From: Centroberyx gerrardi
Lineage: Eukaryota > Chordata > Actinopteri > Beryciformes > Berycidae
Direction: 5' to 3'
NCBI RefSeq assembly: GCF_048128805.1
Contig: NC_136016.1
Coordinates: forward strand, 16,574,676 to 16,638,675
Length of the DNA: 64,000 bases
Shown here piece by piece: positions 1 to 13,132 of the stretch. A model generated the notes under the pieces. The model worked only from the letters and a program-made list of their open reading frames with translations, ran no database searches and had not been told where the DNA came from. The first letter of the stretch is position 1, and every line of letters starts with the position of its first letter. The translations under genes were made by a program, and so were the position numbers.

Positions 1-213
1 CGGTGTGGGTGAACACGGGTCTACTACGGCCACATGTGTACCATCTTTAGCCTGTTGTGATCAAGAGTTATTTTTCCCTTGCATCATCATGCTCTTTTCT
101 CACAGTAATGAGGATGTAGACATCCAGCATTCATTGATAAAGAAAATGTGGGGTTTCTTGAAGGTTTTGTGCTAACCTATGTTTTCAAATTTGTCTCTGG
201 TCCCTCTCCTCAG

Positions 214-3200
214 CTTGCTGGTCAGCGCCCCCTTTGAAGAGTATTCACAAAATAGGAGGGGACAAATTTATAAATGCTCCACTCGGACCTGCACTGCCAT
301 GACAATTCAAGGTAACCAACACCAATTCTAAATCAACATACTAAGTGTTCATCTCCAAATGCTATATATATATCTTGAAAAAAAACAAAAAAACAAGTAA
401 ATCATTTAGTAGCTCTAAAACATAGGTACAAGCTATTTTGCGAACCTAGGACTCAAGTTACCCAATCTCCTTTTTAAAAATACATAAGTTATTTTAGTTT
501 TGAGCTATCAGTCATTATGTAAAACTAGGTGTCAATTTGTTCAAACAATTTGCATGTCATTTAGCAGAGAAAGTCTTCATATCTTCATACTGGTAGCACA
601 CCAGTATCAGGGGAGATTAGCATTTGATTCTTTAGAAACAGTGTAACCCTGTGTAGTATATACAGTACTGACAGGCTGACATACAGTATCAGAGTGGCTG
701 TAGTCTGGTTGTAGTTATCAGAAGAGATAGCAAAGTCATGTACTTGTGGTTTCATTTGCAGAAAAAATATTGTGAACCCTATACTTTATGCCTATACTTG
801 AACCCTATACTTTAATTATATTTTTCACTTAATTAACATATTAATATACAATATGCAGACTTTTTTTTTATCCCGCGGTATATTATCTTTCTTTCTCCTT
901 AACCCAGTGCCAGATTTTGCAGTCAACATGTCCCTTGGTTTGACAATGACGAGTGACCCAACCACAAAAAAGACTTTGGTGAGCTGGTAAACTACAATGA
1001 TTTACATTGCAAATATCAATCCAGAGGTCCTATGTACTGTAGTTGGATTACATTTTGAAAGTATGTTGCTGATAAAAAGTAAATTGTTTCTTTGTTTCAG
1101 AAAAATGGATAATGGTTGCCATGCAAATTACACTAGTGCATATGTGTAATTTGTCCACAGATTAAATTTAGAACTAGTTACTAGTAGGATAATTTCAAAT
1201 TCATCATCTTTTTAAATGAATGGATATTAAAAATTAATTGTTGATGCAATGAGTTTTTCTACCCATTACTACCCAAAATACATCAGAATATAAACTGTAC
1301 ATTTCTTGCATTCAATGATGCAATGTTAATGCTAGGTGCATTTAAAAGTTTGCTATAATGGCCACATAATGTCAGGTATATCAGGGACTGGATTTCAGAA
1401 TGAAATTCTCAGTGTTTTTGCTCTTTGTAGTAGGGCTACCATTTTCTTTCTGCTTGGATTCTACTGTCTGTTAATCAAGACATGACTTTATCTCTTTTCA
1501 GGCATGTGGCCCAACCATTCCAAAAGACTGCAAAAGTATCACTAAATACAATGGCGTGTGCTTGCAGATAGATGTAAATAATAGGTTTGGACTCCATATG
1601 CCTTCTTCTCTTGAGGGTAAATATGTTGATATGAAATGCAAGAAGCTGCTATAAAATGTAATTTGAAGGTGACATCACTTAACACTTCACCAGTCCACTT
1701 TTTCCACAGTATCAAAGGCAGTGGTGAAAAACCAATAATAAAGACAGTGTTGAGAACATGCTGATAATATTTGCATACCCTGACCTGCACACACACTCAA
1801 AAACAAAGCAACACAATATCCATATTGGAAGAAACCAAAGTAAAGGGTTAGTTGCAACGGAGCAAGAGGCATTACAGGAGGGACACATTTTGGTCACACA
1901 CACTGAGTCAGTGTTTTCACTGGTTCACCTCAGGCCTGGCCGGAATCAGACTCAATGAATTTGAATGCTACTATCACTCTGAGAAAATGTTGCCTACACA
2001 ATGCTGCTGAATGTAAATAGAATACAAATGCAGTTGTGCCGAATGAAATATGTTTAGAAGTTGCAGCTATACATGCCAAGTAAAATAAATGACATAACTG
2101 AACAAAACCACAGAATAAAAAACACCCAGTCCTTGAATCAATGAAACAACCTTGATAGGAAATTGTCTTAATCACTCTGATGTAATGCCTCCAGGCAGAA
2201 CAGCATTGGACCAAAGCTGGGCATGAATATGTCTTTGTATCTTTCTTTGTGTTTGACAATCTTAACTCACTACAGCCTCTTAAATGGCACTTAAAACTGA
2301 CATCAAAATTGTCAGACCCTAACCCATTTCTTTTCTTTGACAGAGTGCCAAATCAAAGCAGACATTGCATTTTTACTGGATGGCTCAGGCAGCGTATCTC
2401 CTAACGATTTCAATATAATGAAGACTTTTGTGAAAGATCTGATCCGCTCTTTACTGGGAAGAGATACAAAGGTGGGATTATGTTCATAGTGCCAGAGAGC
2501 ATGACTCAGAGAATTCATTCTTGGTCCAATGTTAAATAAAATGAATGATATCATACCACCATATCATGCATTTCTAATTCTTTCAATGCCTAATAGGACT
2601 GTTTAATACATATTTCACAAATTTTTCAATTTTTTTTCTTTTTGCAGTTTGCCATTGTCCAGTTTTCATCATATACCTCGATCCATTATTACTTCAATAA
2701 TTTTCTCAGCTCTGGATCTTGGGAAACTAACATTGATAGAATTGGGCGACATGGTGGAATGACTTACACGGCTGAAGCCATCCGACAGGTTGTGTACGTG
2801 CCTTTGTAATAATAAATAATAAAGGAAGTCAACAATATGGTTTTCTCTAGGCCTAATTGAATAATTTCACTTGTAATTTTTTTGGGGAAAAAGCTTCATA
2901 TGGTGAAAATAAAAACAAAACAGGCATACAACAAATGGACATATATGCCTACAAAGTGTGAAGACACTGTAACGTGTCTAAATTGGCTTCACCACCCCAG
3001 TTAGGTGAAATACAAACATTAGTAGTCTAAAGGTGTACAGCATGGTGTCAGCTAAACAGCAACATGCTTTTGTACTATCTGGAGGAAATGTCTTGCTGCA
3101 GCTAAATTGTAGCTACTGCCTCTGTCCACAAGGGGCAGTGTTATGTCGGGGTCTTGATTCACCCTGAAGGGACTTATTTTGCAATGATGACCGGCCCCTT

Positions 3201-4848
3201 ATATATTATCCCGCTTATTACACGGCTACTAAAGACATTAATCATTTGACACAAAATACTGATTTTGAAATTATTTTATTACAAGCTACAGTAATTTACA
3301 AGCTTCCGCCAAAAATAGTTCAGCAGGTCAGCAGAACTGTAACCACAGCAACGTATACAAGATTGTCGTTCAGCCTCTAACCAGCAATCAAGTTTCATGC
3401 TCTCTGTGTTTGTCTGGAGTAATGAGTAACGTCTTTCTGTCACAAGGTGTCGCCAGTTAATTTGATCAGAAATCAACAAAATCGATATGATTAGATATGA
3501 AACAGTGTTCGGTTGTGTTGTGCGAAACAACAATTTTGGAATAACACAAAATATTAATACTTGACCAGTTAACCACATTGCAAGAAAGTGTTTTTAAAGT
3601 GTATCTTTCTTTTGACAGCAATGAGGTCTTTTCAACATCAAGGGGATCCAGACCAAACGTGAGGAAGGTCTTGATAGTCATTACGGATGGAAGATCTAAT
3701 GGTCAGGGTTCCTTAGCAGGCGCAGCATCCTTAGCTGAGGGACAAAACATTGTCCGATTTGCAATTGGGGTAAGATGTTCGGCTCACTTTGACATACTGT
3801 AGAGAGAGACTGTTGATATTGCTCCAATAAACCTATAGTAGATAGATCAATAGTGAGATACTGTATTCTGAATCAGCAAACGATCAATGACCAGAAATAA
3901 AAAGTTGGGTTACCTTCTCTTTACATTTGAATATGAGTTCTGGGCCCTTGTGCACCAAGTTTAGACCAAGAGGATATGTGGTCAGATCAAACGACTGCAA
4001 AACCTTAGGGGTAAATAGGTCACATTGTAACAACGACAACAATAATAATAATATGACCTGACCTCAGACCTCTATGTATCAATAAACAGATCAACTCTGT
4101 CACACAGTGCAGTACACCTCTGAAACACTTTTTCTTAATATCTCTAGGTGGGGAATGCATTTAATGATTTCAGCGCAAGAGCAGAATTGGACACCATTGC
4201 ATCCTCTCCAAAACCAGAGCATGTGTTCAGAGTGGACAACTTTGCAGCACTTGAAAAACTGAGGGAGAGCTTGCAGGACAGACTCTTTTCTATTGAAGGT
4301 ATAGTTCCCACAATAGTTAGCTAGATTAACATCATTAACATTAACATTTTTACATTTTCAGTTGAATTGAGATGTTCCATTTCCAAAAATTTTATTTTTC
4401 ATGCGGTTAATTGGGGAGTTTAATTTCAAATTAAATCTCCAGAATGTGATTATACATTAATGAAGAGGAAAATATGAGCAAGTACTTATACTTACCACCT
4501 TTTTACTCAAAGAAATAATAATCAATGGCTAATACCTGAAGATTACTAATAACTTACAGAGCTATAATCAAATTTTGAGCGAATCTGCATACTATTTCAA
4601 TGTAAGCATTCACATAAGTTGTTTCATGAAGTCTGTCACTGTATGGAAATCAACTGAAATGCATGCCTTTTTGTCATGGACACAGATGTTACATTGAGAA
4701 ATTACTGTCTTCATTCATTTTGCTATCACAGGATCTCAATCTAGTGGTGACTCGTTGAAAATGGAAATGGCTCAGGAGGGATTCAGTGCAGCTTATGTGC
4801 CTGGGGTAATCAAAAACAACAGACTTTCGCTGTAGAATATTGTCTCAG

Positions 4849-4881
<33 letters not shown>

Positions 4882-7800
4882 CTCACGCCTCACTCTTGAA
4901 AAACAGACCAATAATACAGAATGTAACTGATGTATTTATCTGTATATACTTACTTCTTTACTAATTTCTCTGGATTTTCCTCGTGACGAACACACATTTG
5001 TATACTTCATCATAAATTAGCTTAGAATTTTATGGAAATATGGAACAAAATGGATCAGGAAAGATTGTTCAATAAAAGATGTGTCTAACTAGGGGGGAAT
5101 TCAGATGGCTACTGTTGGTGCCTTCGACTGGAGGGGGGGCTACCAGGAATACTCCAGCAGAGGCCAGAGGACCTCCACCCATGAGGCTAATTATATGCAG
5201 CCCGACAGTTATCTAGGTAAGAAAATGAATACCAAACTATGAATTGAATGCACAACTGTGAATTGTGATATGCTGTATGCACTGCCCCTCTGCAATCCCC
5301 TCTCCCTTCCTTGGAAACCAGAAAAAGGCAACATGAAACACTTGGATGGCGCATATGAGAGCTTTGGGGAAGGAATGAGATAAATGAGGAATAAAGAGTA
5401 GTGAGAAAAGGAATAAAAACAAAGGAGAATTTTTTATTTTTTTTGCCTTGTGTTTCAGGTCCTGTTTTGGCTGGGTTGTCTATGGTGGCATAGCAGCAAT
5501 TGCTCAGTAGCTGGCATGCAATCTCATTCGCTGTTTGCTGAACATAAAACATTTTTTCTCCATAGAAACAGACATTAATGTTCTATCAATGCAAGATATG
5601 TACCAGGATTTGACGCTAAACAAATCCAAATGCATCCTGGCCCTCATCTGTGCTCTTTTATCCTAGGTTACTCCATGGCAATTGCCAAAACAAAGAATGG
5701 CATCTTAACAATTGTAGGCGCACCAAGATACGATCACAGAGGGATAGTAATGGCACTCTCGAGAACTAACCAAAAGATTGACCCCTTTCCATGGCAGGTT
5801 TGTGCTCAAACAATTGGATTGATGTTCTTAGAAGACAATGTAAAGCAGAAAATGATTTTCTTAAATGGAAACATTTGCTTTTTCTTCTTTGTATTGGTTT
5901 ATATGGATAATTTATGGCTTATACAGTTTCAGATTGGTGCATATTTTGGGGCCGAGGTTTGTGCCATGGATGTGGATCGTGACTCTAACCAGTACACTGA
6001 CCTAATCCTCATATCTGCCCCTATGTTCGTGGACACAGATAGAGAGGGAAGAGTTTACATCTGCAGCCTAACTGGTTTGGTAAATGGTGGTTTTATTTTG
6101 TGCCTTTAAATCCATCTATTTGCTATTGGGCATGACGATTAAAACATTGATTCTCATCCTTTTTTTTCCACACCAGATAGTTGACTGTCGATTCGAAGCT
6201 CCAATAATATTGAAAGGGGATGCAGTCGAAAAAGGAAGGTTTGGGTCATCTCTTGCCCCACTGCCTGACCTTAATGGTGATGGATTCAACGATTTGGCCA
6301 TTGGGGCACCTTTGGAGAATGATGGTCAAGGAAGCATTTATATATTCAATGGTGAAGGAAGAGGAACAATCAATCCTACAAACTCACAGGTGTGTGAGAA
6401 TCAAAGTTGCAACAAAGAAGCTTTGTTAACAGATCCAGTGTGCATGGATTCATATGCCCCACTGTATTTGCTATAAAAATACAACCCAGAGATTACAATT
6501 TGATCACATAAATGAAAATATTCTCTTTCCATTTGCATAGAGAATTGCTGGCTCTGACGTCCAGTCAGGACTGCAGTTCTTTGGCCTGTCGATCAGTCAG
6601 TCTTCTTTTGATCTTAGCAGAGACAGCCTACCTGATTTGGCAGTGGGCTCAAAGGGCACAGTGCTCTTACTCAGGTAACTCTAAAGTGTTATTGTTGTAC
6701 TCCCTTGTATAATGTGTATTGTATTCAAAATCCTTTTTCACTTTGTATGAGCCTGTAAACATAGGATTTGCACTTTTGTGAGTCCCACGATCTGTAGTGG
6801 AATACAGCTGAATTCTAGCTTTTAAATACTCCCCAGGTCAGTTTGTGTTAGTAAATATTTACTACACTGATGTATTTATCACTCTGATGTACAATTTCAA
6901 AGAGAGACTGTGACAGTGTCCAGGATGATTTCCTGGAGATAAGGGCACATCACAACAACAATACCATCATATATTCTTTGGATGAAACTTTGACTATAAA
7001 AGTTCAGACAAACATTGCATGAGCCCACAAAGTCAGTCTTCCATCTGTACATTAGACACAGACACAAAGTAGAGTCTCTTGTTACTAACTTTAGGACAGA
7101 ATTGTTCACAAATACTGACTGGATGGCATCAGGCAGTTAGAAGAAGATACACCAGTTCTCAAGTTGAGTGGTATTCCTCTTATTTTATCGTACCATAAAA
7201 ACGCAAATCAAATGCTTACTATTCAACTATAAGAATTACGAAGGAAAGGAAATGATTCATATATTTGGCTAAAGTATGCTTCCTCTGTTCTGCCCACTTC
7301 CAGATCACAGCCTATAGTAATGGTAGAAGCACAAGTGTCATTCAACCCAACCAAAATTCCTCCTAACAACGACTGCTTAAATCCCTTGAGCAACACAGCT
7401 CAAATCTGCTTTACCATGACGCGACACTCAGAAGTACAGACAGGTTTGGGACCTTCCTTAGTTTTTGTAAACCACTGAGCCATCTTCTATCCATCTGAAT
7501 ACTTGTGTATGACGGTAACCCTTTAATGAAACTCTAATCCGTTCCAGCTCAAGCGAGGATTAATTATACTTTAACACTGGATTTCACCCGCAAGGCCCCA
7601 AACCACCGAGCTAACTTCAATGGGAAACAACGAGAGGAGACCAAATCTTTTATTCTTAACCTACAACAACTATGCTTTCGGCATAACTTCTTCATTGAGG
7701 TGTGTTGTTTATACGCCAGTTTCTGTTGGGTTTTGAATAACATTAGGTAAACCTACTACTAATAGTAGTTTAGTATGAACTACAACAGGACCCTCATTTT

Positions 7801-9636
7801 TGTTCCCTGTGTCCTGTTGAAGTTTCCTTTAGGAAGATACTGAATTCCTCCCATCTGGGCAAACTCTCACTACAGCGCTGATAGTTTTTCATGACAGTGC
7901 TCTCTTGTTACAGGCTTGTCCAGATGACGCTCTCAATGAACTTTCTAATGAGCTTAGATTCACCTTTGAGGGTGTGCCTTCTTCGGAGAGGCTCAGGCCA
8001 AGTCTTGCCCAGCAGGCTCAGACAAAAACCTATCATCCTGTAAGTTTTCTTTTATGGGTGCCTTCATTTGTTTGTTTGTTTTAATTTGCTAACATCTCTG
8101 GCATGTGGATGATCTTTACTGAGTCTTAGTTCATTAACTGAATTCATATTGATTAATATACAATAAAGAGCTTTCTGTTACACATTACATGTCATCAGAA
8201 GGCCATCATATGTCCTGGCTGTTGGGAGAATACATCTTGTCTCCAGAAAGTTTTGGGGAATTAAGAAAAACAGCTTTATTTTTTAATTGATGGTTTTTTT
8301 ACACTATTTAGTGAGTTTTTAATAAGTTTCATGGGCCCTAGTGTCAAAACACGTACTCATGAGACAATGTAAACTTTCAAGTCAACTAAGTTAAGTATTT
8401 GCAGTGCAATAAAATGGCCAGAAATCATGCTGTTTTAACAAACTTCAATGGTAATTCCATTTATGTATGGGTTAGGGTTAGGGTTAGTTTTATCCTTTAT
8501 CATGTCAATGTTGGCTGTTTGTTGTTTGATACAGACCTTTTGGATTAACATGGTTGACTTCATCCCCTCTACCACAGTTAGGGTTTGAGATCAACTGCGG
8601 CGCTGATGACAACTGTGTTGATAACCTCAAAGTGGATTTCAACTTCACCAGGTGAGGGGGTTGGGCTGTGTAGAGGAAGGATGATGCATTGTAGCTCTGT
8701 GTTCTGGCATTTAAGAAATGACGCTGATAAGCCTGATGGGTGCACTATGATTAATTGTCTCATTTTGACAAAACTTGCGGGGATGATGCATTTTGTCACT
8801 ATGCTCTGGCATTTAAAAAAGTATCATTGGTATTGCTATAACTAAAGGTCAAAATTTTGAACTTGGAAAGGCCATAACTTCTAGACCCGCAGTCCAATCT
8901 TGATGAACCTTGGAGAGATGATGCATTTTGTTACTGATTGGCCCAAGGGGTGCCTGCCTTATTTGTGGGGGGCAACATGTTTCACTCGTCTCTTTTCTCA
9001 TAATCTGTCAGATCTTCAGAGGTTAAAGTGGGCATTGATGAATTGTTGAACGTCACCGTGTCAATGGAGAACACAGAGGAAAACTCTTACAACAGTCGTG
9101 TCATTCTCACATACCCAGCTGAGCTCTCGTACAGGAAGTTCACACCACTGCAGGTAACGTACATGAATCAATCAGTTTCAGCGTCATCTTCCCAGATTCA
9201 TCATTCATGGTGACGTGTTCTCTAACGTCATATAGTGTTTCTGGTTGATGTGCATTTTTGTTTTCTTCATTCTCATAAAGGGAAGAGTTGAATGCAACTC
9301 TTTAGACAGTGAAGACGGTTTAACGCGGGGAAAGAGTGACTGCACCATTGACAAGCCTATTTTCAAAAACAACGCCAAGGTTCGTCCTTTGTGCCCAAGC
9401 CTTTCTTCAGGTCTCACACTGCTGCAGTGATAGTTAACCCAAAACAGGAGGCAATGTGATTACAATTAAGATTGAATTTTGAGTGAACAAATCACATCCT
9501 CTCATCCGTTTCATTCTAGGCTCTCTTCATCGTCTCCTATGGGATAGATAGCAACAGTCAACTTGACAGGAAGATTCTTATTACTGCAAATGCCACCAGG
9601 TACTATTCATCTGGAAATCTATAAGCAGAACACTAC

Positions 9637-9683
<47 letters not shown>

Positions 9684-12643
9684 ACTTCCTATTGCCATTT
9701 CTTAACATTTCTAAAATTCATTTCTCATCTCTTTTAGTGGAAATGTTGAGCACTCCCAAGAAAGTGAACTTTACAAAATGAAAGAGATCGCTGTGAAGTA
9801 CAGCATTTTTGCTTCAATTGAAAGGTTTGTGTTTTTCCTGTTCTATTTTAGAAACATATGCAATGGATAATTTCTTTAAGAACTTTAAAATTAAACTGTG
9901 TTACATAATGAATGTTAAAAAATGTTCTTGTGTCAAACATTTAATTTTTCTGTTCAGTTCACTCAGCTACACCAATTTCAGTTTTGGAAAGAATAATTTG
10001 CAGAAACCAGTCCAACATTCAATCATGGTAAAATATCTTATAGAATTATTTTAAGCTTCATTGACTTGATCCAGCCTGGAATTTATTGCTGAGTAATCTG
10101 CCCCTTGTCCTCCCTCTCCTCTCAGGTTTTAAATGTTTTGAGAGCGGTCGATATGACTGTGGTGTTCAAGGTGCCAGTGAAGCTTGGTGACAAAGACATC
10201 TGGGTGGATCCTAGAAGTATCCAGGTGACATATGTGGAAGCTCAAAGTTGCCAAAACCTACATGTTTCTGTGGCTATTTTTCATGCAGTTATAGTTATGA
10301 ATGCTTAAAGGATAAGGCTGGTGTTTTTTAATGCATTGTTTACCACCAACAAATCCTATGAAAATAACAAAATCAGCAATGATTTTGTTTTGCCAACAAG
10401 TCTCGTCCATGTAGCCGGTGCCCAATGCAGCCATGTCCCAGCAGCCATAGAACTCCATTGTATTAAAAAAACGATTAAAAACACATCAAAGAGCCATGCC
10501 GTTGCTCTGGGCAACATATTTCATCATCGCGATGCACCGGGCCAGCCGACTTTTTCCTCAAACAACTCAATAAGCTGGCTGTAAACACGTTTGCGATCTC
10601 AGGAAAGTAGTTCCGTAGCACCGAAAATAGTCCCCGGCGTAATGAAGAATTTGTTCTCATTTGAATTTGATTTGGTAATAACTACAACAGCCTGACTTTT
10701 CATGGTAACAGTTAGCGATTTTTAAAATTGAAACTATGTCTTTGTGAGCTGTATTTCAAGGTTTTTAGCATACAATTGGAGCCAATGACTTCCGGGTTGA
10801 CGGCTAAAAACGGTACGTGGGAAGTCAGAAAGTAACGGGAGTAGAGCAAACGCATTGTTGATTTTATTATTTTCATAGGATTTGTTGACGGTAAGCAATG
10901 CATTAAAAAACACCAGCCTTATCCTTTAATACTTATATATCATAATGCATGTTCCCAAATGTTATCATGTCGAGGACCGTACTTTTGACAACAGATCCCC
11001 ATTTGATAAAGGTTTTGTCTCAAAGACCCCGATTCAAGTAGGTTTTTATTGTCTCTCTAATAATTTTGCTTGGGACACTCTTGAGCCCCCTCAAAGACCC
11101 CTGGCCCGACCCATTTTCATACACGTATGAAAATGGGTCGGGCGGGTTCGGATATGTGTATGTGTCGGATCGGGTGGTCGCGGGTTGAAAAAAACCTGAC
11201 CCGCGCAACACTACTGTGTACATATATATATATATAATAAATGATTCAACTGAATGACTCAGGTGACATGTTCTCTAGTCATGGGTTCACATCATATTCT
11301 CAGCCGGGCTAACATGAATCAGCTCTATTTCAGATTCAAGGCTGCCAAAGATACAAAGATGAGGAACCTACTGTCCCAGATTTTGTGGCTCAGCTAAAGA
11401 AAAATCAGACAGTGGTAAATATTTTTCACGTACAATTTTCCTTAGAAAAAATGGCAACAGGCCATATAGTTTGAAATGTCCATTATGGCATTTAGTAAGT
11501 GTTGTATAGCTGCTTGTAGTTGTATGCAGGTATATTTCCTAAAACTATTCAATTACATTACATTGCCTTAGAGTTTTCTTTGCCTTCAGTAATAAATCTA
11601 TTCCCTCTCTTAATCATCCATAGGACTGCTCTGTAGCCAGGTGCTCAGTGTTCAAATGCAATAAGTTCATGGGAAAAAATGACCGCGACATTTACAATAT
11701 CTCTGCCAATCTTAGTTCTGGATGGATAGAACAGGTAAGTCATGTGTAGTCTATCTATAATATTTAACAATTTAATTTAAATCTCCAGAGCTAACGCTCA
11801 AATGAAACTAGCGCTCATCCTACTCCCTCTTTGTCTCAAACCCATAGATTGGACTTATGTCTGCCAAATTCCTCCTGATCAGCACAGCCACTCTGGAGTA
11901 TGACAGAGACCAGTACATCTTCTTTTCAACAGGGTCCCAAAATAACCCTCCTGTCCGAAGGGTAATTACACATTTGTTTCACTTGTAAGTGTTTAAAAGA
12001 CTCTGAATGTGATTTTTGATCCAAATGTCACTCCCACCCCTTAGATTGAGGCAGAGGTAGAAGTGTATACTGAAACAGACCTCACCAAAGAGATCGTTGG
12101 AGGATCCCTGGGAGGGCTGGTTCTGCTGGCTTTGATCACTGCTGGCCTATATAAGGTAACACACCGTGGATATGTTTATTTCAGGTTATTACACGGCTTT
12201 GTTGAATACTCAATTCTGATTGGCCAATGGAGGCATTCTGGGGTCTGTTATTAGATGTTCAGCTTTGTATGTGCGTTTGTTCTTTGGTTCGTGTGTAACG
12301 CTTTTTGCATTGCACAGTGCGTAGGGGAATTACGGTATACACTCTTTCAGTCTCTATGCATGCTCTACATAAGAGAAATACAGTGTGCGCTTGTACACCA
12401 GGCAGTACGGTAGAAGTCAAACAAGCAGTAGTCAATACTATAATTTTATTTATAACTTTTTTATTTATTGTACAGCTCTAATGCTGGATTGATGTGTTTA
12501 TCATTACCTTTCTCTCCATGTAACGATGTGTTTCCTACTCTCAGGCTGGGTTTTTCAAGAGTCGGTACAAGCAGATGATTGAGAATGAGGCAGGAGAAGC
12601 ACAAGGTCCGGGGGGAGATGGAGAGGCACCACCAGCAGAATAA
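214..12643 (+). CDS. itgam-like: Integrin alpha chain, beta2 type with I domain (ITGAM/ITGAX/ITGAD-like), 5'-truncated by window
   Basis: Leukocyte adhesion receptor alpha subunit, expected to pair with integrin beta2. I read 28 exons: 214-311, 908-978, 1502-1616, 2344-2471, 2648-2793, 3619-3769, 4148-4298, 4732-4805, 5105-5216, 5667-5797, 5933-6079, 6177-6389, 6541-6674, 7304-7443, 7548-7699, 7914-8039, 8578-8651, 9012-9153, 9281-9379, 9520-9600, 9738-9824, 9958-10027, 10126-10224, 11334-11414, 11624-11734, 11848-11961, 12045-12155, 12545-12643. All phases agree. The order is an FG-GAP blade (LLVSAPFEEYS), the I domain in exons 2344-4298 with MIDAS DGSGS, GGMTYTAEAIRQ and VITDGRS, further FG-GAP blades with a calcium loop DLNGDGFNDLAIGAP, the leg domains, a TM helix (IVGGSLGGLVLLALITAG) and a short tail starting KAGFFKSRYKQM. 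The tail and the neighbouring VKORC1/PRSS genes favour ITGAM/X/D over ITGAL or collagen-binding alphas, but the exact paralogue is unresolved. The signal peptide and first blade are upstream. The acceptor of the 5933 exon could also be 5927. Confidence 0.9.
2344..4298 (+). other. Integrin I (vWFA) domain coding block
   Basis: Four exons (2344-2471, 2648-2793, 3619-3769, 4148-4298) inserted between FG-GAP blades encode the ligand-binding I domain. The MIDAS residues are all visible: DxSxS as DGSGS in the first exon, a Thr in GGMTYTAEA in the second and an Asp in VITDGRS in the third. The domain therefore looks competent for metal-dependent ligand binding. Confidence 0.88.
3100..3240. repeat. 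Possible dispersed repeat sharing a 13-mer with 12,186-12,198
   Basis: The stretch around 3180-3235 (GGCCCCTTATATATTATCCC and following) resembles teleost dispersed repeats. It shares TTATTACACGGCT (3215-3227) exactly with an unrelated integrin intron at 12186-12198. The family was not identified. Confidence 0.3.
4851..4879. repeat. (CA)n microsatellite in integrin intron
   Basis: Uninterrupted AC dinucleotides directly visible in the intron after the exon at 4732-4805. Confidence 0.95.
8469..8487. repeat. Short interstitial telomere-like repeat
   Basis: About three TTAGGG units in tandem inside an integrin intron. Too short to suggest a fusion point. Confidence 0.7.
9641..9682. repeat. (TG)n microsatellite in integrin intron
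   Basis: About 21 uninterrupted TG units, 40 bases downstream of the exon ending at 9600. Confidence 0.95.
10308..10926. mobile_element. Fold-back MITE with TA target duplication, in integrin intron
   Basis: The left arm starts AAGGATAAGGCTGGTG and its reverse complement CACCAGCCTTATCCTT closes the right end. The match extends inward for roughly 70 bases, including the segment around CAAATCCTATGAAAATAA. Both ends are flanked by TA (10306-10307 and 10927-10928), the target duplication of Tc1/mariner-type elements. No transposase ORF is visible, so it is non-autonomous. Confidence 0.8.
12184..12430. repeat. Possible dispersed repeat in last integrin intron
   Basis: Begins with TTATTACACGGCTTTGTTGA followed by ATTGGCCAAT-like sequence, a motif I associate with abundant teleost non-autonomous DNA elements. 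The boundaries are uncertain. Confidence 0.3.
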
Positions 12644-12774
12644 TGAACACAAGGACAGATTACATCCCACAGACACCAGCCATTTCCATAAACTATACTC
12701 ACAATATTAGCATGCTGATTACAGCAGTATCTCCTATGTGCTTAATGTAACATACTACATGTTAACTTCAACAC

Positions 12775-12780
12775 ATTAAA
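12775..12780 (+). terminator. Possible polyadenylation signal of the integrin gene
   Basis: An ATTAAA hexamer lies about 130 bases after the integrin stop codon. It is a common variant signal, but a six-base match is weak evidence alone. Confidence 0.3.
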
Positions 12781-13132
12781 TTTGATCCATACTCAAGCAC
12801 AAAGTTAATTTTACCATTACTTGATGTTGCTTTAACATCACAGACAACTTTTCATCTGAATGTCCACTCAATGAAATGGAAAATGTTTAACACATGGCAT
12901 TTTACTGGAAGTATTCTTATGTTGGAAAAATATTACAGTGCCACCATTTTCAATTCAATGTACAGAAAAAGCCGTATGATCAGTAATTTATGTACTAACG
13001 TGGTAGGAGCATGTGGCTTATAAAATGACCCTACACGAGCTAAGTTAGCTGAAATCCAAATTTTGAATTGTTATGGTAGGCAAATTGCTATTTTTATATA
13101 TTTGCTTTTAAATTGTTACAAATTATGTTCTT

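Noticed and set aside
5630-6109. 159-codon plus-strand ORF
   Set aside because: It is two integrin exons (5667-5797, 5933-6079) with the short intron between them read through.
8469-8487. Interstitial telomere repeat as evidence of chromosome fusion
   Set aside because: Only about three units, in an intron; expected by chance or from repair.
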